Shown piece after piece: positions 1 to 8,314 of a stretch of 51,592 nucleotides of DNA (its first letter is position 1; each line of letters opens with the position of its first letter). Made by a program: the position numbers and the translations under genes. Below the pieces are notes generated by a model. That model saw nothing but the letters and a program-made list of their open reading frames with translations, had not been told where the DNA came from and searched no databases. The DNA is taken from positions 1 to 51,592 of the forward strand of contig CAMFHE010000035.1 of NCBI GenBank assembly GCA_945952045.1, given 5' to 3'. The DNA comes from an uncultured Rhizobium sp. (GTDB taxonomy: Bacteria; Pseudomonadota; Alphaproteobacteria; Rhizobiales; Rhizobiaceae).

Positions 1-48
1 CGAGATAGGAGTCCGTCTCGTGGGCTCGGAGATGTGTATAAGAGACAG
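1..48. other. Illumina Nextera i7 adapter remnant (non-genomic)
   Basis: Bases 15-48 match the Nextera read-2 transposase adapter, ending in the mosaic-end sequence AGATGTGTATAAGAGACAG. Bases 7-14 (AGGAGTCC) are the reverse complement of the Nextera N705 index GGACTCCT, and bases 1-6 (CGAGAT) match the end of the P7 flow-cell primer. All three parts are in the order of a library oligo, so this is untrimmed adapter joined to the genome at base 49. The adapter and index identities are from memory of the kit sequences. Confidence 0.97.
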
Positions 49-96
49 GCGAAAGGTTTTGGTCAAGCCAGAAACGGTGAGCAGGGGCTCGCTCAT
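49..96 (-). CDS. Peptide-type ABC transporter ATP-binding protein, second ATPase (5' fragment)
   Basis: Only the first 16 codons remain, reading MSEPLLTVSGLTKTFR, before the sequence runs into the adapter. The opening is typical of a DppF/OppF-like ATPase strand (LLTVSGLTKTF). Its ATG overlaps the TGA of the preceding ATPase gene as ATGA, so translation is probably coupled. By position it is the last gene of the DppBCDF-type operon. The Walker motifs are missing because of the artificial contig end, so the family call rests on the operon order and the N-terminus. Confidence 0.6.
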
Positions 97-875
97 CGCC
101 GTCCTCCGATCAGGCGCGGACCGGTGAGGCTGATATGGTCTGCGATCAGCGTTGCGGTATAGGCATCGCCCGGCCGAGCCAGCACGTCGCGCATCGGCCC
201 GATTTCCACCAGCCGTCCCTCATGAAAGACGGCGACGCGTTGGCACAGGCTGGAGGCGAGCGCGATGTCATGGGTGATGAACACCAACGTCATCGCCCCG
301 TCGCGGGTGAGATCGCCAAGCAGCGCGACGATTTCGGCTTGCGTCACCATGTCGAGGGCGCTGGTGATTTCATCGGCGATGAGGATGCGCGGGCGCGAGG
401 CAAGGGCAGCGGCAATCGCCACCCGCTGCCGCTGGCCGCCGGAAAGCTGGTGCGGATAGGCTTGCATCAGCCGGTGCGGCTCGGGCAGGCGCACACGGGC
501 CAGCAGGTTTTCGGCGAGTGCCAAGGCCTTGCCGCGCGACAGGCGCAGATGGGCACGCGCCCCTTCCGCCACCTGCTCGCCGATGGTCAGCACCGGGTCG
601 AGGCTGGAGGAAGGGGCCTGCAACACCATGCCGAGATCGCGGCCGGGCAGGGGCGCATGGCCGAGGCCCGGCCAGTGGATTTCGCCGCTGATCCGCGCCG
701 TCTCCGGCGCAAGCCCGGCGAGAACACGGGCGAAGCTGCTTTTCCCTGAACCGCTTTCGCCGATGATCGCCAGCCTTTCGCCGGTGAGAATATCGAAGCT
801 CAGTTCGTGCAGCGCCGGCGGGTTGTCGCCATAGCGCAGCGAGAGATTGCGGATGGCGGCGAGCGGCGCACTCAT
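93..875 (-). CDS. Peptide-type ABC transporter ATP-binding protein (DppD-like)
   Basis: This 260-residue cytoplasmic ATPase should power import by the adjacent permeases. Visible motifs are Walker A GESGSGKS (about 39-46), the signature LSGGQRQRV, Walker B ILIADEITSALD (with Ile where Pro is usual in DEP) and the switch histidine in FITHD. The chosen ATG at 875 overlaps the TGA of the upstream permease gene (ATGA). Open frame continues upstream, but only as a shadow of the permease gene. It is shorter than most DppD proteins (about 320-330) and lacks the usual C-terminal oligopeptide-ABC extension with its cysteines, so it resembles the compact ATPases of nickel or opine-type importers. The substrate is unknown. 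Confidence 0.9.
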   Translation of the reverse strand: MSAPLAAIRNLSLRYGDNPPALHELSFDILTGERLAIIGESGSGKSSFARVLAGLAPETARISGEIHWPGLGHAPLPGRDLGMVLQAPSSSLDPVLTIGEQVAEGARAHLRLSRGKALALAENLLARVRLPEPHRLMQAYPHQLSGGQRQRVAIAAALASRPRILIADEITSALDMVTQAEIVALLGDLTRDGAMTLVFITHDIALASSLCQRVAVFHEGRLVEIGPMRDVLARPGDAYTATLIADHISLTGPRLIGGRR

Positions 876-1705
876 GCCCGGTCCTCGCCGTTCTGCCGCA
901 GGGCATCCGCAAGACCTTCGCTGAACAGGTAGACGCCGAGGACGGTGATAACGAGCGCCAGCCCCGGCACGATCGACAGGAAGGGGGCGGAGCGGATGAC
1001 GTTTCGCCCTTCCGCGATCATTGAGCCCCAGGTGACGACATTGGGATCGCCAAGCCCGAGGAAGGACAGTGCTGCCTCCGTCAGGATCGCCCCGGCGACG
1101 ATGACCGAGGACAGGGCCAGCACGGGGGCGAGCGCATTCGGCAGGATTTCCTTGAAGGCGATTTCCAGAGGATGCATGCCGAGCGCCCGCGCCGCCGCGA
1201 CAAAATCCTGCTCGCGGATCGCCAGCACCTGCGCTCGCGTCAGCCGCGCCGGCTCCGCCCAGGCGGCGAGCGCGATGGCGAGGATGATGATCGGCAGCGA
1301 GGCCCCGAAGACACTGGCGAAGGCCAGCGCCATCAGGAAGCCGGGCACGATCTGGAACGTCTCCACCACGCGCATCAACGCTTCCTCGACCAGCCCGCCG
1401 GCAAAGCCGGCCAGCGCCCCGACGACCATGCCGACAAGGATCGCCGCGGCGGCTGCCGCAAGGCCGACCAGCAGAGAGATCCGCGCGCCATGCACAAGGC
1501 AGGCCAGCACATCGCGGCCGAGCCGGTCGGTGCCGAGCGGAAACTCGGAAGAGGAGAAGGGCGGCAGCAAGGCCGGACCGGCGATGCGCAAGGGATCGCC
1601 CGGAAACAGCGCCGGCGCGGCAAAGGCGATCAGTGCCATAAAGCCGAGGATCGTCAGGCCTGCCCGGCCGCCGGGAGCGGCGGTCAGCCGCGCAAACAGG
1701 CTCAC
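872..1705 (-). CDS. Peptide-type ABC transporter permease (DppC-like)
   Basis: A 277-residue inner-membrane permease with about six hydrophobic segments. It carries the family hallmark LGTDRLGRDV near residue 60 and an EAA-type loop (REQDFVAAARALGMHPLEI) that contacts the ATPase. The start is taken as GTG at 1705, which overlaps the stop of the upstream permease (GTGA); no in-frame ATG fits the family N-terminus. It pairs with the DppB-like protein to form the translocation pore. The family is clear; the substrate is not. Confidence 0.9.
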   Translation of the reverse strand: MSLFARLTAAPGGRAGLTILGFMALIAFAAPALFPGDPLRIAGPALLPPFSSSEFPLGTDRLGRDVLACLVHGARISLLVGLAAAAAAILVGMVVGALAGFAGGLVEEALMRVVETFQIVPGFLMALAFASVFGASLPIIILAIALAAWAEPARLTRAQVLAIREQDFVAAARALGMHPLEIAFKEILPNALAPVLALSSVIVAGAILTEAALSFLGLGDPNVVTWGSMIAEGRNVIRSAPFLSIVPGLALVITVLGVYLFSEGLADALRQNGEDRA

Positions 1706-2691
1706 GATGCCGTCTCCGTCGCGCCGACGCGCGGATCGAGCGCCGCATAGACCAGATCGACCGCGACATTGACAAGGATAACCATGACGGCGCTGACGAG
1801 GATGATGCCCATCAGCAGCGGCGCATCGCGGCCGCTGACGGCCTCCTGCGCCAGCCGCCCGAAACCGGGAATGGCAAAGACGCTTTCGATGACAACACTG
1901 CCGCCGATCATCGCCGCCGATTGCAGCCCAAGCACGGTTACCAACGGCAGCAGCGCATTGCGCGCCACATGACGAAACAGGATGCGCCGGGGCGCAAGCC
2001 CACGCGCCCGGGCAAAGATAATATAATCCTGCCGCCAGACATCGGCCATGCCGGCGCGCATGACGCGCAGGAACAGCGCCAGATAGATGACGCCGAGCGC
2101 GCCAACCGGGAGGACGAGATGGCGGGCGATATCCAGCGCCCGTTCCAGCCCATGCTTGCCGGACGCAATGGTTTCCAGCCCACTGGTCGGCAACCAGCGC
2201 AGCCAGACCGAGAAGACGATGACCAGCACCAGCCCCAGCCAAAAGCCCGGCACGGCATAGAGCACCAGCGAGCCGGCCGAAAGCAGCCGGTCGCGTGGTG
2301 AGCCAGGCTTTGCGCCGGCCGCGATGCCAAGCAAGCTGCCGATGCAGAAGGACAGCGCTGTCGCTGTACCCATGAGCAGCAGCGTGTTCGGCAGCCGTTC
2401 GCCGATCAGCGCCAACACCGGCCGGTTGAATGCGACTGACCAGCCTAGGTCGAGGCGGACGAGTGCTTGCAGATAGAGCAGCAGCCGCGCCCAGACCGAC
2501 TGGTCGAGACCATAGGATTGCCGCAGCGTTTCGACCAATGCGGCATCGCCGCCGCCCATGGAGACGAGATAGGCATCGACCGCATCGCCGGAGGCGGCTT
2601 CCAGCAGCAGGAAGGTCAGGACGATGACGATCAGCAGCACGGGAATGCTGCCGAGCAATCGGCGCCGCAACAAGACCATCGCCCGCTTCAC
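1702..2691 (-). CDS. Peptide-type ABC transporter permease (DppB-like)
   Basis: A 329-residue membrane protein with an N-terminal TM (GSIPVLLIVIVLTFLLLEAA), a periplasmic region (LDLGWSVAFNRPV) and an EAA loop (RQDYIIFARARGLAPRRIL), which is the DppB/GsiC pattern. I prefer GTG at 2691 because AGGAG lies 10 bases upstream; an ATG four codons later (2679) is the alternative. It starts 44 bases after the binding-protein gene and its end overlaps the next permease, so the genes form one operon. It should form the pore with the DppC-like partner. Confidence 0.88.
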   Translation of the reverse strand: MKRAMVLLRRRLLGSIPVLLIVIVLTFLLLEAASGDAVDAYLVSMGGGDAALVETLRQSYGLDQSVWARLLLYLQALVRLDLGWSVAFNRPVLALIGERLPNTLLLMGTATALSFCIGSLLGIAAGAKPGSPRDRLLSAGSLVLYAVPGFWLGLVLVIVFSVWLRWLPTSGLETIASGKHGLERALDIARHLVLPVGALGVIYLALFLRVMRAGMADVWRQDYIIFARARGLAPRRILFRHVARNALLPLVTVLGLQSAAMIGGSVVIESVFAIPGFGRLAQEAVSGRDAPLLMGIILVSAVMVILVNVAVDLVYAALDPRVGATETAS

Positions 2692-2735
2692 GTCCGGCCT
2701 ACTCCTGAACAAACGGGTCAAGAACCACCCGTAAC

Positions 2736-4337
2736 TCAACCTTTCAAAGCGGCATCCGCCCAGTTGGACACCGCCCAGCGCGGATTGTCGCCGACATTGA
2801 GGACCGTATCGCGCGCCACGGTAATGAAACCCCATTCGGCGACGTTGATCAGCGGCAGGTCATCGGCCACCATGCGCTGGAAATCATTATAGAGGCCGAT
2901 GCGGGCTTTTCCATCCACGGTTTCCGCCGCCTTGGCGATAATCGCGTCCAGTTCGGGATTGGCATAGCCGCCCTGATTGGAGAAGGGAACGCCATCGGGA
3001 ATGCCGGATTGCACGAGGATGGTCGTGGAAATCGCCGGATCGCCACGGAAGACCGGCGGCGCGATGGCGAGGTCGAAGGCGTGGTCGGTATAGACGGCTT
3101 TCTGGTGCGCGGCGGAATCGTTGTTCGCGAGCTCGGCATCGATACCGATAGCGGCCAGCGCCTGGCGCAGGTAATCGCCAAACTGGCGCGTTTCGTTGAA
3201 ATAGGGCGCGGCCAGCAGTTTCAGCGAGAAGCGGGTGCCATAGGCGCCGCGCTTGTAGCCGGCTTCGTCCAGCATGGCATTGGCCTTGTCGACGTCGAAC
3301 TCGTAGTCCTCCACATCGGCGAAGTAGAATTCCTTCGAGTTGTGCGGCACAGGGCCGGTCGCCGGCTGGGCAAAGCCGAGGAAGATGGTGCGGACGACGA
3401 AATCCTTGTCGATGGCATGGGCGATGGCCTGACGCACATTTAGATCGGCCAGTTCCTTGCGGCGATGGTTGATCTCAATCACGAGCTGGTAGGTCAGCGC
3501 CTCATATCCGGCGGAAATGATCTGGATGCCCGGCTCCTTGCCGATGCGGGCGAGATCGGTGAGCGGCACGGCCGAGAAGGCGGCGAGATGGATTTCCTCC
3601 GCCTCCAGCGCCGTGCCGGCGCCAGCGCGATCCGGCAACACGCGGTAGACGATCTCGTCGAGCTTAGGCTGATCCTCGCTCCAATATTCCGTGTAACGCT
3701 CCAGCCGGTAATATTCGCCAGGCTTGTATTCGGCGAATTTGAACGGGCCGGTGCCGACCAGCATGTTGTTGGCCGGGTTGGCGGCGATATCGGTGCCTTC
3801 ATACAGATGTTTCGGCACGACGCTGGTGACGACGGGCAGGGCGTTGCGGATGAGCTGGAACGGCGTCGGCTTCGAGAAACGGAAGATCGCCGTCTTCTCG
3901 TCCGGCGTCTCGACATCGGAAAGATTGGCGAAGACGATGCGGCCGAGATTCTGCAGCGGTTTCCACAGGTTCATGGCAGAAAAGGCAACGTCGGCAGACG
4001 TGAAGGGCTTGCCGTCATGCCATTTGACGCCTTCGCGCAAGGTGAAGGTCACCGACAGCCCGTCAGCCGCGCCCTTCCAGCCAGTGGCGAGGCGCGGTTC
4101 GAGCCCGTCCTCGCCGGTGAAGGAGGCTTCCGCCAGCGGCTCGATCACCTTGCTGGCGATGAAGAATACGCCGTTGGAAGCGACGATGGCCGGATTGAGG
4201 TTCTTCGGTTCGGAATCGGCGGCGACGATCAGCCGCCCGCCGGTGCCTTGCGCCTGGGCATGGACACCAAAGGCCGCAAGCGTTGCAAGCGCTGCGGAAG
4301 ACTGGAGCAGAAGGCGGCGAGAGAAAAGCACGGGCAT
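2736..4337 (-). CDS. Peptide/nickel-type ABC transporter substrate-binding protein (SBP_bac_5)
   Basis: A 533-residue periplasmic binding protein. The N-terminus FSRRLLLQSSAALATLAAF is a twin-arginine signal with cleavage likely after AQA near residue 30, so it is probably exported folded by Tat. The mature part has family-5 hallmarks: AADSEPKNLNPA, LATGWKGAADGLSVTFTLRE, VKWHDGKPFTSADV and a late VRQAIAHAIDK segment. It begins 60 bases after phnN on the same strand and leads the permease-ATPase genes. The Shine-Dalgarno sequence at this ATG is poor. Candidate ligands are small peptides, opines or other amino compounds; the phn neighbours make a phosphorus-containing ligand possible but unproven. 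Confidence 0.9.
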   Translation of the reverse strand: MPVLFSRRLLLQSSAALATLAAFGVHAQAQGTGGRLIVAADSEPKNLNPAIVASNGVFFIASKVIEPLAEASFTGEDGLEPRLATGWKGAADGLSVTFTLREGVKWHDGKPFTSADVAFSAMNLWKPLQNLGRIVFANLSDVETPDEKTAIFRFSKPTPFQLIRNALPVVTSVVPKHLYEGTDIAANPANNMLVGTGPFKFAEYKPGEYYRLERYTEYWSEDQPKLDEIVYRVLPDRAGAGTALEAEEIHLAAFSAVPLTDLARIGKEPGIQIISAGYEALTYQLVIEINHRRKELADLNVRQAIAHAIDKDFVVRTIFLGFAQPATGPVPHNSKEFYFADVEDYEFDVDKANAMLDEAGYKRGAYGTRFSLKLLAAPYFNETRQFGDYLRQALAAIGIDAELANNDSAAHQKAVYTDHAFDLAIAPPVFRGDPAISTTILVQSGIPDGVPFSNQGGYANPELDAIIAKAAETVDGKARIGLYNDFQRMVADDLPLINVAEWGFITVARDTVLNVGDNPRWAVSNWADAALKG

Positions 4338-4397
4338 GGACGAGGCCTGTTCAAATGAATACGCCGAGGAGCCGGCCGATCTAATATTTCTAACGGT

Positions 4398-4997
4398 TTA
4401 CGCCATCGAGCCCGGTTTCGGCAAGCGCTCCAGAAGGTCGCCGATCAGCGCGGTCATGGCGGCGACAGAGCTGTCGAGCGAGCCGCTATTATCGATGGTC
4501 ACCACCTCGAAATTGCCTTGGACGCCGAGCTCGCTGCGCTGCAGCCTTTGCTCGATATCCTCGCGGCTTTCCCGCCCGCGGGCGAACAGGCGCTCGGCCA
4601 GCACCGCCTTCGAGGCGACGACGTTCAGCACCAAGAGGTGCGGAAAGGCTTTCTGGAAATGTTTCAGGGCCGAGCGCGAGCCATTGGCGATGACCAGTTG
4701 ACCGGCATCGGCGCACCCGCAGGCTTCACGCGGGATGGCATAATGCATGCCATGCGCCTGCCAATGCACGGCGAAGTCACCCGCACTCAGCCGTCGCTGG
4801 AATTCGGGTACGTCGACGCCATCGAAATCCTCGCCACCGGCATCCGAGGGGCGCGTGATGACGCGACGGACGAAGTGGAGGCGTGGCTCGCCGGCAAAGG
4901 CATTCGCGGCGGCGTCCATCAGCGTGTCCTTGCCGGCGCCGCTCGGACCCACGACGACGACCATCAGGCCCGTAGGCGCTTGAGGTTGCGGTTCCAT
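4398..4997 (-). CDS. phnN: Ribose 1,5-bisphosphokinase PhnN
   Basis: A 199-residue cytosolic kinase that phosphorylates ribose 1,5-bisphosphate to PRPP in the salvage branch of phosphonate breakdown. It has a P-loop GPSGAGKD at about 17-24 and the guanylate-kinase-like core (RRVITRPSDAGGEDFDGV, GMHYAIPREA). The ATG at 4997 shares one base with the phnM stop (TGATG); a GTG one codon earlier is an alternative. No phnG-L (C-P lyase) genes are present in the window, so its supply of ribosyl phosphate must come from elsewhere. Confidence 0.93.
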   Translation of the reverse strand: MEPQPQAPTGLMVVVVGPSGAGKDTLMDAAANAFAGEPRLHFVRRVITRPSDAGGEDFDGVDVPEFQRRLSAGDFAVHWQAHGMHYAIPREACGCADAGQLVIANGSRSALKHFQKAFPHLLVLNVVASKAVLAERLFARGRESREDIEQRLQRSELGVQGNFEVVTIDNSGSLDSSVAAMTALIGDLLERLPKPGSMA

Positions 4998-6136
4998 CAC
5001 GCCACGCGCTGCCCCTCACGCCAGACGCCGCGCACCACCGGCACGCCATCCTCACGTTTCACCCGCACCAGATCGGCGCGCAGTCCCGGCGCCAGTCGGC
5101 CGCGATCGGTCAGTCCGACGGCGCGGGCCGGATTGGCGGTGACCATGCGCAACGCCTCCGGCAATGCGATCCCCTCAAGCTCGTCGGCGAGGATGAAGGG
5201 CGCAACCAGCAGGCTGAACGGGATATAATCCGAGGAAAGCACATCGAGCAGGCCAAGGGCCGCCAGATCCCGTGCGGCGATATTGCCGGAATGGGATTTG
5301 CCGCGCACGACATTCGGCGCGCCCATCAGCACGCTCATGCCGGCCTCATGCGAGGCGCGGGCCGCCTCGACGCTGGTCGGGAATTCGGCAAGCCGAACCT
5401 TTTGCGCGATGGCTTCCTCGACATGCGCCTCAGTCGCGTCGTCATGGCTGGCGACGGCGATGTTGCGCTCGGCGCAGAGATCGGCAATCGCTTTCCGATG
5501 CTTGGCAGAATAGAGATCGGAAGCCTGCTTGCGCGCCGCGACGAAGGCATCGAATGCTTCGTCGGTGAGACCGCGCTTGATCTTGTAGTAGAAAATATAC
5601 TGCTCCATCGTCTGGAACTGCCGCTGGCCCGGCGAATGGTCCATCAGCGAAACGAGGCGCACCTGCGGATCATCGGTGAAGTCCTCGAATTGTTCGACGA
5701 CATCGGCGGTCGGCACCTCGCAGCGCAGATGGATGAAATGCTCGGCGCGCAGCCTTCGCTCCGCGCCAGCCTTTTCGATGGCATCGGCCATGTCGCGCAT
5801 TTCGCCGCGCGCAAAGCCGCCTTCCTCGGAAGAACCAAGCCGCAGACAGTCGAAAACCGTTGTGATGCCGGAGGTGACGATCTGCGCGTCATAGGACTGG
5901 ATCGCGGCGGTCAGGTTCCAGCGCACGCCGGGACGCGGTGAATAATGCGCCTCCAGATGGTCGGTATGCAGTTCGACGAGTCCTGGGATCAGGTAGTCGC
6001 CATTCAAATCCTCGCCAAGGCGGCTGTTGCCACTGTCGATATCGGCAATCTGGCCATCGCGCACCAAAAGCGAGCCGGAAACGATCTCGTCTTCCAGCAC
6101 GAGCCGGGCATTGGTGAAGACCTGTTCGGCAGTCAT
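4997..6136 (-). CDS. phnM: Alpha-D-ribose 1-methylphosphonate 5-triphosphate diphosphatase PhnM
   Basis: A 379-residue amidohydrolase-superfamily enzyme. In the C-P lyase pathway it releases pyrophosphate from ribose phosphonate triphosphate. The metal motif is HTDHLE at 57-62, and later family segments include ASHDDATEAHVEEA, GAPNVVRGKSHSGN and the ending NPARAVGLTDRGRLAPGLRADLV. AAGGAG sits 11 bases before the ATG, and the ATG overlaps the TGA of the DUF1045 gene. Its 3' end overlaps phnN. The three genes form a compact unit that reappears in many rhizobial phn regions. Confidence 0.94.
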   Translation of the reverse strand: MTAEQVFTNARLVLEDEIVSGSLLVRDGQIADIDSGNSRLGEDLNGDYLIPGLVELHTDHLEAHYSPRPGVRWNLTAAIQSYDAQIVTSGITTVFDCLRLGSSEEGGFARGEMRDMADAIEKAGAERRLRAEHFIHLRCEVPTADVVEQFEDFTDDPQVRLVSLMDHSPGQRQFQTMEQYIFYYKIKRGLTDEAFDAFVAARKQASDLYSAKHRKAIADLCAERNIAVASHDDATEAHVEEAIAQKVRLAEFPTSVEAARASHEAGMSVLMGAPNVVRGKSHSGNIAARDLAALGLLDVLSSDYIPFSLLVAPFILADELEGIALPEALRMVTANPARAVGLTDRGRLAPGLRADLVRVKREDGVPVVRGVWREGQRVA

Positions 6137-6831
6137 GTCGTACTATTCTCCTTGAGGGGGAAAAGCGCACGCACGGTGAACGGCGCACCACGCTTTTCCT
6201 CGACGAAAACCGCAAGATGGGAAATCGGCAGCGGCCGGTTCACGAAATCCATGAATCGGGCTTCAAGAAGGCGGCGCATGGCTGCACGCCTCATATCCTC
6301 GATCTGCCCCGTCAGGGTCATGTGAAATCGGAACTCGTCGAACACATAGGGGTAACCCCATTTCAGCAGATGGTCGCGCTGGACGGGCGGGAGTTGATCC
6401 GGCTTGCGCCGCGCGATGTCGCTCTCGCTGAGTGGCGCGCGAAACGGCTCAAAACGAGTGACGATGTCGGCGGCGAATGCTTGCAACGGCGGGTGCAGCG
6501 CATCCGGCACCAGCGCGAAAAAGGGGCCAAGCTGACCGAGTACCAGATTTGGAATGTGGAAGCGTGGATAGCCGGCGGCAAAACGTTCGGCCTCGGCGAT
6601 CAGCCTTTCCGGGTCAACGCCTTCGGCAAGTTCAAACGGCGCCTTCAACGTGGCGTGAAAACCGTAGCGCTGCGGGTCGGCAATCGCTGCCGCGTGGTCG
6701 CCGGCTGATAGTCCGTCCATCTCCACCGGCGGCGAGGTTCGATCCTCGAACGGGTCGCGAAGAAGCCACTGACTGGCGGCCCGGGTCAAAGGGTGATCGG
6801 CCGGCGGTGTAAAATAGAGTGCAAAGCGCAA
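6133..6831 (-). CDS. DUF1045 / TIGR03223 phosphonate metabolism protein (2H phosphoesterase-like)
   Basis: A 232-residue protein found with phn genes. It shows two H-x-T-type motifs, FHATLKAPF near residue 60 and FHMTLTGQI near residue 170, the signature of 2H phosphoesterases that act on cyclic phosphates. A role in processing cyclic ribose phosphate from the C-P lyase route is a reasonable guess. I chose TTG at 6831 because the family normally begins M-R-x-ALYFTPP; an ATG at 6876 would add 15 unlikely residues. It is the first gene of the DUF1045-phnM-phnN unit. Confidence 0.85.
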   Translation of the reverse strand: MRFALYFTPPADHPLTRAASQWLLRDPFEDRTSPPVEMDGLSAGDHAAAIADPQRYGFHATLKAPFELAEGVDPERLIAEAERFAAGYPRFHIPNLVLGQLGPFFALVPDALHPPLQAFAADIVTRFEPFRAPLSESDIARRKPDQLPPVQRDHLLKWGYPYVFDEFRFHMTLTGQIEDMRRAAMRRLLEARFMDFVNRPLPISHLAVFVEEKRGAPFTVRALFPLKENSTT

Positions 6832-7035
6832 GGCGAGTTTCCCGGTTGAGTGCTCCCTTGGAGGGCAGGCCGGCACAATGGGATGATTTGGCAGTTTTCG
6901 GCAAGAGGTCTGGAGGTGGTCTCATTGCTGAAAAGCGGGTTAAGATTTATGTTTAACAAAATCTTCATTTCCGCCGCGTATCTCAGGAACGAAATTCGTA
7001 TCAGCACCGTTTTCGGGTCAAATGGAGGAAAGCAT

Positions 7036-7221
7036 ATGTTCGGACTCTTTTCCGCTTCGCGTCGCGACACCCCCGTCCCCCCGATCGTCGATCATCCGGA
7101 TTTCATGGAGATTTCGCGCGTGCCAACCAGCCGGTCCCGCCCTGCGGAAGTCGAAACTTCTTTCCAGCGCGATTACGGTGCCCACCGTACCGTTACGGAA
7201 GCGGCGGCGCGGTTCACCTAA
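7036..7221 (+). CDS. Small protein of unknown function (61 aa)
   Basis: The frame starts MFGLFSASRRDTPVPP and has a strong Shine-Dalgarno sequence (GGAGG, 7 bases before ATG). The sequence is hydrophilic after the first residues, with no TM or Cys motif. I do not recognise the family. The good ribosome site and coding-like third-position GC make a real gene likely. It stands alone, divergent from the DUF1045-phnM operon. Confidence 0.6.
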   Translation: MFGLFSASRRDTPVPPIVDHPDFMEISRVPTSRSRPAEVETSFQRDYGAHRTVTEAAARFT

Positions 7222-7375
7222 AATTCATGATTAACAAATGGTTGACGGGATTTTCTGAATTTCATTAAGAAGTTGAAGGGCGTCATCCGTTTCTTCATAT
7301 TCTTGATTAGAATTTTCAGGCAATAAATTGTAATCATGGTGCAATTTACGTTGACTTAAAGTGGATTGTTAGTCG

Positions 7376-7594
7376 GTGACCGAAGACGAATTCATCCGCC
7401 GGTTTGTCGCATACATGGTGGAGCATGCCGGCTTCGCGCATTTCGACGACGGCACGCCCGTTCGCTATTACGCTGAAGAAATGGCCGTAACATATTGGTT
7501 GGATGAGGGTTTGGAGACGTCGCCGGAAGATTGCGCCGCCGCCGACATCGCCGATTGGTCCGACGATGAAGGCGAAGACGAGACGTCGATCTGA
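7376..7594 (+). CDS. Small acidic protein of unknown function (72 aa)
   Basis: It starts at GTG (MTEDEFIRRFVAYMVEHAGF) and ends with a strongly acidic tail (DWSDDEGEDETSI). It contains an aromatic FDDGTPVRYYAEEMAVTYWLDEG segment that looks like a folded small domain. The ribosome site is weak and the upstream 150 bases are AT-rich, with a possible TTGACG -35 element near 7243. No family is recognised. It ends 10 bases before the end of the convergent hutD gene. Confidence 0.6.
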   Translation: MTEDEFIRRFVAYMVEHAGFAHFDDGTPVRYYAEEMAVTYWLDEGLETSPEDCAAADIADWSDDEGEDETSI

Positions 7595-7604
7595 CTTCTT
7601 TCCG

Positions 7605-8174
7605 TCAGGAAACAAACAGGCGGATGACGAAGATGCGCGCGCGGTTCTCCGGCTTGATGGTCAGTGGCGTCGATGCCGGTGAAATCCTGACGGCATCATA
7701 GGTCTCCAATTTCAGATCGGCAATCTGGCAGGGATCGAGAACCAGCACCAGGCATTCGCCGCCTTCAGTGTCGATCAGTGTCGGCTCGGTAATGTCGAGC
7801 CGCTCCATGCTATGGCGCATCGATGCGCGCCGGCTCATGATGTTGAGATCGCGCACTGGGCCTCCAACCAGCCAGGCTTCCGTCTTGCTGTCTCCTTTGA
7901 ACGGGTAGGGTGGCGCTTCCGGCGTCAACAGCTGCTCTTCGTCGTCGATGCGCATGTTCATGCCATCGCCTGTCAGGACGGCGATGGTGCGGTCGATGCC
8001 GGCAAAGGTGGAGAATGGGCCATCGATGGCAACGGTTGCGATGCTCAGCCTCCAGTCGAAGGTCTCTAGCGAGGCGCCGGCCGGATGAACGGCGATCTCG
8101 ATGGTTTCGCCACCGCCATTTTTCCATGGCATCGGCTTACGATCGCTTGCCTTCAAAATCTCCAGGCCACTCAT
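7605..8174 (-). CDS. hutD: HutD family protein
   Basis: A 189-residue cupin-like protein (HutD/Ves, PF05962) with the family segments MPWKNGGGETIEIAVHP, FDWRLSIATVAIDGPFSTF and a long C-terminal beta domain. In pseudomonads HutD is reported to limit the upper level of hut expression; the biochemical role is not settled. I use the ATG at 8174, preceded by AAGGGG 6 bases upstream; ATG codons at 8180 and 8201 are too close to or ahead of that site. It lies about 24 kb from the hut genes in this window, divergent from the sugar cluster. Confidence 0.88.
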   Translation of the reverse strand: MSGLEILKASDRKPMPWKNGGGETIEIAVHPAGASLETFDWRLSIATVAIDGPFSTFAGIDRTIAVLTGDGMNMRIDDEEQLLTPEAPPYPFKGDSKTEAWLVGGPVRDLNIMSRRASMRHSMERLDITEPTLIDTEGGECLVLVLDPCQIADLKLETYDAVRISPASTPLTIKPENRARIFVIRLFVS

Positions 8175-8263
8175 GCTCATCCCCTTGTTTGCTATTGGCA
8201 ATCTGAACCAGACTTAGGCGCTTCGGTTTGGGCCGTCCAGCCGGAAACATGGTGCATTGCAGC

Positions 8264-8282
8264 ATATGGAAACGTTACCACA
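8264..8282. promoter_or_regulatory. LacI-type operator, upstream copy
   Basis: The 19-bp sequence ATATGGAAACGTTACCACA occurs here and again, identically, 51 bp downstream. Its core TGGAAACGTTACCA fits a near-palindrome TGGWAACGTTWCCA centred on AACGTT, the usual form of a LacI-family site. It lies just ahead of the predicted -35 box of the aldolase operon. Confidence 0.85.
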
Positions 8283-8286
8283 TCGC

Positions 8287-8314
8287 TTGACATCGTCGGG
8301 TTTGCAGTTATCAA
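8287..8314 (+). promoter_or_regulatory. Predicted sigma-70 promoter of the aldolase operon
   Basis: TTGACA at 8287-8292 is a perfect -35 box. TATCAA at 8309-8314, 16 bases on, is the best -10 candidate. The two operators flank it, the downstream one beginning at the -10 end, so a bound repressor would block RNA polymerase. Confidence 0.65.
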
